Below, piece by piece: positions 57,501 through 62,801 of a stretch of 64,000 bases of DNA. Each line of letters starts with the position of its first letter. Position 1 is the first letter of the stretch. A program made the translations under genes and the position numbers. Under the pieces are notes generated by a model. That model had not been told where the DNA came from. It searched no databases and worked only from the letters and a program-made list of their open reading frames with translations. The DNA comes from Deltaproteobacteria bacterium RIFCSPHIGHO2_01_FULL_43_49 (lineage in GTDB: Bacteria > UBA10199 > SPLOWO2-01-44-7), in NCBI GenBank assembly GCA_001798075.1, contig MGRG01000008.1:310001-374000 (forward strand), in the 5' to 3' direction.

Positions 57501-58537
57501 CAGGGCCACGATATCCTAACATTACAGTCAAACGAACAGTTGTTATTAACCCCGTTGCACCCAGAGATCCTACTTTATTAAATATTGTTAAGGGCCCTGT
57601 CGGATTTGTCCACGGGGCTGGGGTTTTTATAATTGCAGATGCGGCTGAAAAAGATGGGTTGATTACCCCTGGTCAAGCCCAAGCGATCAATCATTCCATG
57701 ATTGGTGGAATGACTTTAGTAAATCCATACACACCGGCTCATCTTGCTTTAATCATTCCTCCCTTTGAATTGAGCAGAATGTTAACCTCAGGTTCTACCG
57801 ATGCTATCAGCAGACAGCTCATTGCCAACGGTGTTGCAGATCCTTCCGGAGTTGCTGGTTGGATGCAGCAAGGAGAGATGGGTAACACGCTTGTTGGTTG
57901 GGCCGGAGGTGGTGCCGGAACCGCTGCATTTGTGAAGGCAACAGGTGGTGCTGCAGTTTGGAACAAAGCAGCCATCAAACTAACACAGGATGTGGGTGGT
58001 GTTTTGTGGAAGGCTGAAGAGGGTATTAGAAATGGTGTTCAAGCTGTTGGTAGCCGAGCACTTGCCGGCGGTGGAGCTGCGGCGGGTCGTACCTTGCTTG
58101 CCCGTGCTGCTGGTCTTCTCTCACTTTTGACAATGTCGGGTTGTGATGATCCGTCATCTTATAAGTTGCAGATTGATGAGTGGCAGCATGATAATGAAGA
58201 GATTGAAAACTGGGTTTCTTGGGCCAAACAGCAATTTGATATTCCGTGGGAAAATATTGGAATAACCTATCTTCATGACAAGCGCCACGATGACAGTGGC
58301 CGAACGGTACTTGAATATTATATTGACCAAGTTCCTGACAAAAGAGCCAAAGCCTTTCTCACTCGCTTCTTGCCTTTTGCTGATGCGCAAATCGGGAATG
58401 TGTTTAATACAGATGATGTGAGGGCCTTGAGAGCCACACTCGAAGCAAAATATCCTGAATTCAAAACCGGCCAACCGTTGCCAGAACCAAAACCAGAGAC
58501 GCCTGGCAATCCAAAGTTAGTCGCTGATAATAGATAA
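54539..58537 (+). CDS. Giant membrane-anchored ClpB-like AAA+ protein
   Basis: 1332 residues. Residues 1-350: unknown domain with two charged coiled-coil stretches. One membrane helix follows (about 360-378, '[18 protein letters not shown]'). Directly after comes a ClpA/B D1-type AAA+ module: '[24 protein letters not shown]', Walker A '[14 protein letters not shown]' (about 433), '[23 protein letters not shown]', Walker B '[11 protein letters not shown]' (about 647), sensor '[10 protein letters not shown]' and arginine finger '[12 protein letters not shown]', then '[15 protein letters not shown]'. Walker A to B spans over 210 residues instead of about 70, because of two helical inserts. There is no second AAA+ domain. 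A Pro/Gly linker (about 925-985), hydrophobic Gly-rich segments and 'LLTMSGCDD' (about 1195) precede an acidic C-terminal domain. Function unknown; a membrane-bound unfoldase is inferred. Confidence 0.8.
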   Translation: [1332 protein letters not shown]

Positions 58538-58562
58538 AATCCCTCTCCACATTGGCATCCCT

Positions 58563-58628
58563 TTAACCAAAAGGTAGTCACTACCTTTCAGTAAATTCTC
58601 CCAAAAGGTAGCGACTACTTTATGGTAA
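58563..58628. repeat. Two GGTAG-CTACC palindromic repeats, copies 3 and 4
   Basis: Copy 3 at 58563-58595 (ACCAAAAGGTAGTCACTACC) and copy 4 at 58599-58628 (CCAAAAGGTAGCGACTACTT) are head to tail. They sit left of the HEPN/MNT pair; a matching pair sits on its right. Confidence 0.88.
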
Positions 58629-58631
58629 GGA

Positions 58632-58668
58632 CAAAAAAAGAGCCCTTCCAGACAATTCCGAAAGGGCC
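58632..58668 (-). repeat. 37-bp terminator-like direct repeat, left copy
   Basis: CAAAAAAAGAGCCCTTCCAG followed by ACAATTCCGAAAGGGCC, identical to 59421-59457. On the minus strand it is a GCCCTTT/AAGGGC hairpin followed by TCTTTTTTT, an intrinsic terminator form, though no minus-strand gene ends here. Confidence 0.85.
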
Positions 58669-58697
58669 AGGCCCAATTTCTCTTCCAATTTCTCTTA

Positions 58698-58726
58698 TTG
58701 AGCGCTCAGCCTATTTCCAATATAAT
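58698..58726 (+). promoter_or_regulatory. Promoter of the HEPN/MNT pair
   Basis: TTGAGC and TATAAT are 17 bases apart; the -10 box ends 9 bases before the ATG, so the mRNA is likely leaderless or nearly so. TGAGCGCTCA (58699-58708) is a palindrome over the -35 box. Confidence 0.65.
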
Positions 58727-58734
58727 CAAGTTAT

Positions 58735-59124
58735 ATGAATAAGAGCCTTGTCGCTCAATGGCTGGAGCGTGTCGATTATGATCTGAGTGCGGCCCGATCC
58801 ATGCTCAAAAGCAAACATCTTTTGTATGTGGCGTTTTTGTGCCAGCAGGCTGTTGAAAAAGTTTTGAAAGCAATGTGGTGTGCACGTTGTGACGATTCTC
58901 CGCCCTACACTCACAATCTGGGGGTTCTCGTGGAATCTTTGAAGCTTTCATTGTCAGATGAACAACTGGATTTTTTGGAGCTTTTAAACCGTTTTTACAT
59001 CGTTGGGCGATACCCAACTTTTAAGCAGAAACTCGCTTCTTCACTCCAAGAAAAGAATACAACAGACTTGCTGAAACAAACGGAGGAATTTATTTTATGG
59101 TGCAGGCAATCTATCCCAATGTAG
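58735..59124 (+). CDS. HEPN-domain protein (toxin type)
   Basis: 129 residues. 'WLERVDYDLSAARSMLKSKHLLYVAFLCQQAVEKVLKAMWCARCDDSPPYTHNLGVLVESL' is the HEPN four-helix signature, and the possible RNase motif is in 'RYPTFKQKL' and the 'YTHN' turn, although a clean Rx4-6H is not seen. The partner nucleotidyltransferase gene overlaps by 28 bp. In such pairs the MNT protein typically neutralises the HEPN RNase by adding nucleotides. The module is enclosed by identical 37-bp direct repeats. Confidence 0.88.
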   Translation: MNKSLVAQWLERVDYDLSAARSMLKSKHLLYVAFLCQQAVEKVLKAMWCARCDDSPPYTHNLGVLVESLKLSLSDEQLDFLELLNRFYIVGRYPTFKQKLASSLQEKNTTDLLKQTEEFILWCRQSIPM

Positions 59125-59417
59125 AGAAAGTTGTTCACGCTTTTGTCGAGAAACTCAAAGAGCATATTCATGTTGAGAAGGTGATTTTATTTGGATCTTA
59201 TGCGAGGGGAACACCAAGACCTTGGAGTGATATCGATCTTGCAGTTATTTCTCCTGATTTTCACGGCGGTACCATTGAAGATCATATTTTACTTGGAAGA
59301 ATTGCCCGCACAATAACCCCTCAAATCGAAGCACTTCCTTATCTTCCCGAAGATTTTCGGGATGCCGAACCCAGTAGTTTTGAAGCGACAATCTTGAAAG
59401 ACGGCAAAGTGTTTTAA
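59097..59417 (+). CDS. MNT-type nucleotidyltransferase (antitoxin type)
   Basis: 106 residues. 'VEKVILFGSYARGTPRPWSDIDLAVIS' is the minimal nucleotidyltransferase motif GSxxRGxxxxxSDxDL with both catalytic Asp. The rest is a short helical tail typical of the MNT family. It overlaps the HEPN gene; its stop is four bases before the right 37-bp repeat. Confidence 0.9.
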   Translation: MVQAIYPNVEKVVHAFVEKLKEHIHVEKVILFGSYARGTPRPWSDIDLAVISPDFHGGTIEDHILLGRIARTITPQIEALPYLPEDFRDAEPSSFEATILKDGKVF

Positions 59418-59420
59418 AGG

Positions 59421-59457
59421 CAAAAAAAGAGCCCTTCCAGACAATTCCGAAAGGGCC
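59421..59457 (-). repeat. 37-bp terminator-like direct repeat, right copy
   Basis: Identical to 58632-58668, so the HEPN/MNT pair lies in a 789-bp repeat unit. Confidence 0.85.
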
Positions 59458-59551
59458 CAAAAGGGGGGGTTAAATTGAGCCTTACGGCTCCATTATAGTT
59501 TTCGGCACCCCGTATACCCAAAGTTGCTTCCCTTGATAATTTTTTCAAATA

Positions 59552-59612
59552 TGCCAAAAGGTAGCGGCTACCTATTGGTTAAATTTACCAAAAGGTAGTG
59601 ACTACCTTATAG
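59552..59612. repeat. Two GGTAG-CTACC palindromic repeats, copies 5 and 6
   Basis: Copy 5 at 59552-59582 (CCAAAAGGTAGCGGCTACC) and copy 6 at 59585-59612 (ACCAAAAGGTAGTGACTACC), ending ten bases before the punA ATG, where they displace or contain its leader. Confidence 0.88.
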
Positions 59613-59621
59613 AGGGGTTAT

Positions 59622-60497
59622 ATGGCTTTAAATGGCTATTTTGAAAGGGTTGCTGAGGCGGCCTCCTTTTTGCGAAAAGAGGGGTGCGGTAAACCCCAAT
59701 TGGTTTTGGTCTTGAGCGGGGGCTTAAACTTCCCCGTCGAAGCCTTTAAAGAGTGCGTTATTGTTAAAGGGGAACAAATTCCCAACTTTCCTTTGGCAAA
59801 GGCTGAGGGGCACTCTGGCGTCTTAATTTTCGGCAAGTGGAACAATTTTCCCCTCGTCGTTTTGAAAGGCCGTTATCATTATTATGAAGGTCACTCACCA
59901 CAAGACGTTGTCTTTCCCTATTTTGTTTTGAGTGAATTGGGAGCGAAATTTTTGGTGACGACGAACGCGGTTGGAGGAATTCGAACCGACTTAAAGCCTG
60001 GCGACATGCTGATAATTGAAGATCATATTAATATGATGGGGACATCCCCGTTAATCGGACTAACCGTTCAAACCTCCAAAGACCAATTCCCAAGCATGCA
60101 GAAGGCCTATGATCCGGAGTTGATCGCACTCGCTGAAAAAATTGCAAAGAACCAAAAGTTGAAATTAAAAAAAGGAGTTTTTGCGGGAGTTCCTGGGCCC
60201 AATTATGAAACGCCAGCGGAGATCAGAGCGTTTCGAAAACTAGGGGTCGATTGTGTGGGGATGTCGACTGTTTTGGAGGTGATCGCCTCCAGATATTTAA
60301 AGATGCGAGTTCTTACTTTGAGTATCATTGCCAATGTTGCTGCCGATCGTCACAAAGGGGAGATGAAGCACGCCGAAGTATTGCAAGCCATGAAGACCGC
60401 CGAAAAAAAGGTCGGAAAATTGCTTCAAGGAGTTGTAAACGCCATTGCAACACAAAAGGTACCTGGTACCTTTGGAAAGGTACCAGGTACCTTTTGA
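59622..60497 (+). CDS. punA: Purine nucleoside phosphorylase (class II trimeric type)
   Basis: 291 residues. 'LVLVLSGGLNFPVEAF' (phosphate loop), 'GHSGVLIFGKWNNFPLVVLKGRYHYYEGHS', 'TNAVGGIRTDLKPGDMLIIEDHIN', 'GVPGPNYETPAEIRAFRKLGVDCVGMSTVLEVIASRYLKMRVLTLSIIANVA' match the PNP/MTAP superfamily (COG0005). It splits purine ribonucleosides for salvage. The last 15 residues ('TQKVPGTFGKVPGTF') are encoded by a GGTACC repeat, and the stop is shared with the hemC start. The leader is formed by a GGTAG palindrome. Confidence 0.92.
   Translation: MALNGYFERVAEAASFLRKEGCGKPQLVLVLSGGLNFPVEAFKECVIVKGEQIPNFPLAKAEGHSGVLIFGKWNNFPLVVLKGRYHYYEGHSPQDVVFPYFVLSELGAKFLVTTNAVGGIRTDLKPGDMLIIEDHINMMGTSPLIGLTVQTSKDQFPSMQKAYDPELIALAEKIAKNQKLKLKKGVFAGVPGPNYETPAEIRAFRKLGVDCVGMSTVLEVIASRYLKMRVLTLSIIANVAADRHKGEMKHAEVLQAMKTAEKKVGKLLQGVVNAIATQKVPGTFGKVPGTF
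60454..60494. repeat. Double GGTACC palindrome at the punA/hemC junction
   Basis: AAAAGGTACCTGGTACCTTT then GGAAAGGTACCAGGTACCTT: two copies in opposite orientation. Encodes the punA C-terminus and ends at the hemC start. Confidence 0.88.
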
Positions 60498-61396
60498 AGC
60501 TAGGTACAAGAAACTCTCCTTTAGCTTTAGCCCAGACTCAGCTTGTTGTTTCTGCACTAAAAGCCAAATTTCCGGTAATCGAAATCGAAACAATCACCAT
60601 TCAGACCTCAGGCGATCGTTTTCAGGGTGAAAGAATTGCGGATGCCGGCGGCAAGGCTCTTTTTGTCAAAGAGATCGAAGAAGCTCTTTTAAAAAATGAA
60701 ATTGATTTTGCCGTTCACAGTTTGAAAGATTTGCCAGGTTTTTTACCAGACGATTTGACTCTTTGTTGTTATCCTAAGCGTGAAGATCCCAGAGACTGTT
60801 TTTTATCCAAAAAATTTAGCTCCTTCGAGGAGCTGCCTAAAGCTGCGAAGGTCGGTACAACCAGTCCAAGACGCAAAGCCCAACTTTTGAAACTACGACC
60901 TGATTTAAAAATTGAGCCGATTCGTGGGAATGTCGAGACTCGTTTGAAAAAGTTAGAGACTGAAAATTTCGACGCTATTATTTTGGCAGCAGCAGGATTA
61001 AGAAGATTGGGGAGGGAAAATGTTGTTACGCAATATTTTGAACCGGACGTTTTGATTCCAGCAGTAGGTCAGGGGGTTTTAGGAATTGAGATCAGAAAAG
61101 TGGATGAAAGATTAAAGGCTTTTTTGTCATCGGCTCTGAATGATGAAACAACCGCACTCACAGCAAGAGCGGAGCGAGCTTTTTTAGCAGCGTGTGGTGG
61201 TGATTGCTACACCCCACTTGCCGGTTATGCCTGGATTGAAAACGAGGCGCTGTATATGATGGCAGGCCTAGGTAACACAGAGGGAACAAAGTTTGTTCGC
61301 TCGCAACGCTCCAGCAAGCTCGACCAACCTGAAAAATTAGGCGAAACTTTAGCAAAGGAAGTTTTAAATGCGCTTACTTCTCACAAGACCTCTTGA
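60494..61396 (+). CDS. hemC: Porphobilinogen deaminase (hydroxymethylbilane synthase)
   Basis: 300 residues from a TTG that overlaps the punA stop as TTGA; 'LKLGTRNSPLALAQTQLV' is the conserved N-terminus, so no earlier start fits. Joins four porphobilinogens into hydroxymethylbilane. Motifs: 'DFAVHSLKDLP', 'VGTTSPRRKAQLL', 'PIRGNVETRLKKL', 'DAIILAAAGLRRLG', 'AVGQGVLGIE' and the dipyrromethane Cys in 'GGDCYTPLAGYA'. It overlaps hemD by 29 bp. Start codon and leader derive from a dispersed repeat, so expression may depend on read-through from punA. Confidence 0.93.
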   Translation: MKLGTRNSPLALAQTQLVVSALKAKFPVIEIETITIQTSGDRFQGERIADAGGKALFVKEIEEALLKNEIDFAVHSLKDLPGFLPDDLTLCCYPKREDPRDCFLSKKFSSFEELPKAAKVGTTSPRRKAQLLKLRPDLKIEPIRGNVETRLKKLETENFDAIILAAAGLRRLGRENVVTQYFEPDVLIPAVGQGVLGIEIRKVDERLKAFLSSALNDETTALTARAERAFLAACGGDCYTPLAGYAWIENEALYMMAGLGNTEGTKFVRSQRSSKLDQPEKLGETLAKEVLNALTSHKTS

Positions 61397-62030
61397 GCAG
61401 AGTCAATCACTCAAAGCAAAATTGGAAGCGGCGGGGCATGAGGTCGAATGCCTTCCACTCATTGAAATTTTGCCTCCTTCCGACGGTGGTGCCGCACTAA
61501 AAAAAGCCCTTTCAGAAATTTCAAAATATCAGTGGCTTGTTTTTACGAGTGGCAATGCCGTGGAAGCGGTTGCGCAATATTTAAAAAAACTGCCGGCTCA
61601 GCTCAAAATATTAGCGATCGGTTCAGCAACCTCGCAAGCAATAGGAGATTTGGGTTGGAAAGTGGAAGGGCTCTTGGGCTCTTTTAATCTTAGCAAATTA
61701 AAAGGCCAAAAAGTCTTGTATCCCCGCTCAAGCATTGGTTTGGAAAAATGGGTCACAAAATTGCAAAACGCAGGCGCTGCAGTGAATGTTGTTGAAGCCT
61801 ATCAAACTCATCCATCAAAAGTTTCCGCTTCGAAATTGCATTCTATAATTAAAAAAGGTGTCGATGGCATTTTGTTTTTCAGCCCCTCCGCCGTACATCA
61901 TTTCAACTCAATTATAAGTGACAGTAAGGTAGCGTCTACCTTACTGTTCATTCCTTTTGGGCCGACGACGGCAAAGGCGTTGGAAGAGCACGGCCTTAAA
62001 CCGACTTTTATGTTTCAGGAATTATTTTGA
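61368..62030 (+). CDS. hemD: Uroporphyrinogen-III synthase
   Basis: 220 residues. Cyclises hydroxymethylbilane to uroporphyrinogen III. Weakly conserved family; fit comes from 'LLLTRPLEQSQSLKAKLEAAGHEVECLPLIEI', 'WLVFTSGNAVEAV', 'ILAIGSATSQAIGDLGWKVE', 'FFSPSAVHHFNSII' and 'IPFGPTTAKALEEHGL', and from the position behind hemC. A palindromic repeat (61920-61949) encodes 'DSKVASTLLF' in the penultimate strand-loop. Overlaps the convergent gene at its 3' end by 23 bp. Confidence 0.88.
   Translation: MRLLLTRPLEQSQSLKAKLEAAGHEVECLPLIEILPPSDGGAALKKALSEISKYQWLVFTSGNAVEAVAQYLKKLPAQLKILAIGSATSQAIGDLGWKVEGLLGSFNLSKLKGQKVLYPRSSIGLEKWVTKLQNAGAAVNVVEAYQTHPSKVSASKLHSIIKKGVDGILFFSPSAVHHFNSIISDSKVASTLLFIPFGPTTAKALEEHGLKPTFMFQELF
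61920..61949. repeat. GGTAG-CTACC palindromic repeat inside hemD, copy 7
   Basis: ACAGTAAGGTAGCGTCTACC then TTACTGTTC, in frame in hemD. The outer arms differ from the other copies (ACAGTAA/TTACTGT rather than ACCAAAA/TTTTGGT) but still pair. Confidence 0.85.
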
Positions 62031-62721
62031 CGGTTCCTTTTCCTTCTATTTCAACACTTCCCAAAGGTGGGTCGGGGACAAGATAGCGATCAATTGTGAA
62101 ATTGAGTGTGGTGGTGTCGCGATGCAGGCGGTCAACGGGTAGCTGCAAATCTCTGAAAGAAGGGGCTGTCCGCTTGAGGGCGCCCGAGACCCATCTTTCA
62201 GGGTTGCCCTTTGTATTAAATTTGGAACCGGGTGCATCCACAAATTTACAATTCGACTCCCAATTTTCTAAAATGGTATCCTCCATTTTGATATCAACTC
62301 TCACTTTTGATTCATCAACTTGGTTATAAATCATTTCAAAAGGAAATTCGCCGACGTTGATTTTGAGTTGGCATTCACCGGTTGGCCACTTCGCCAAAAA
62401 CCCTTTGATGTCTGCTGTAATTTGGCCTTTGCCTTTCACAATGTCGACTTTGTTGCGCACCATTCCATCCAAATGAACTTTATAATTCACAAGAAAAGTA
62501 TCGGGAGATTCGGCGAAGACATAATTAAGGTTGATACTGCCATCCACCTCGATTTTGAAGGGGGCTTCCAAATCGCCCTTCGTTGCTTGTGGTGCTTGGG
62601 AAGTTTCATCGCCTCGTTTGGTAATTTCTTTGAGGATGTCGTCTTCGCTCACCTGTGCAAAGGCCGGCATTGCGCTAAAAGCCAATAAAATCATAGCTAA
62701 GAGAGAATGACTCCGTTTCAT
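62008..62721 (-). CDS. Secreted hypothetical protein
   Basis: 237 residues with signal peptide 'MKRSHSLLAMILLAFSAMPAFA'. The mature part is beta-rich ('APFKIEVDGSINLNYVFAESPDTFLVNYKVHLDG', 'KGKGQITADIKGFLAKWPTGECQLKINVGEFPFEMIYN') with two Cys. No known domain. Likely periplasmic. Convergent with hemD, with 23 overlapping bases. Confidence 0.72.
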   Translation of the reverse strand: MKRSHSLLAMILLAFSAMPAFAQVSEDDILKEITKRGDETSQAPQATKGDLEAPFKIEVDGSINLNYVFAESPDTFLVNYKVHLDGMVRNKVDIVKGKGQITADIKGFLAKWPTGECQLKINVGEFPFEMIYNQVDESKVRVDIKMEDTILENWESNCKFVDAPGSKFNTKGNPERWVSGALKRTAPSFRDLQLPVDRLHRDTTTLNFTIDRYLVPDPPLGSVEIEGKGTVKIIPET

Positions 62722-62801
62722 AATCAGGCATTTATATTAATATCCAAGAACCCAAAAAGTCCATTGATTTTCTAAGGTTTTTTTGGTTTAAGGCTCCCGC
62801 G

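Noticed and set aside
60251-60493. Upstream extension of hemC into punA
   Set aside because: The extension lies in a second frame of a conserved enzyme and hemC homology starts exactly at the TTG.
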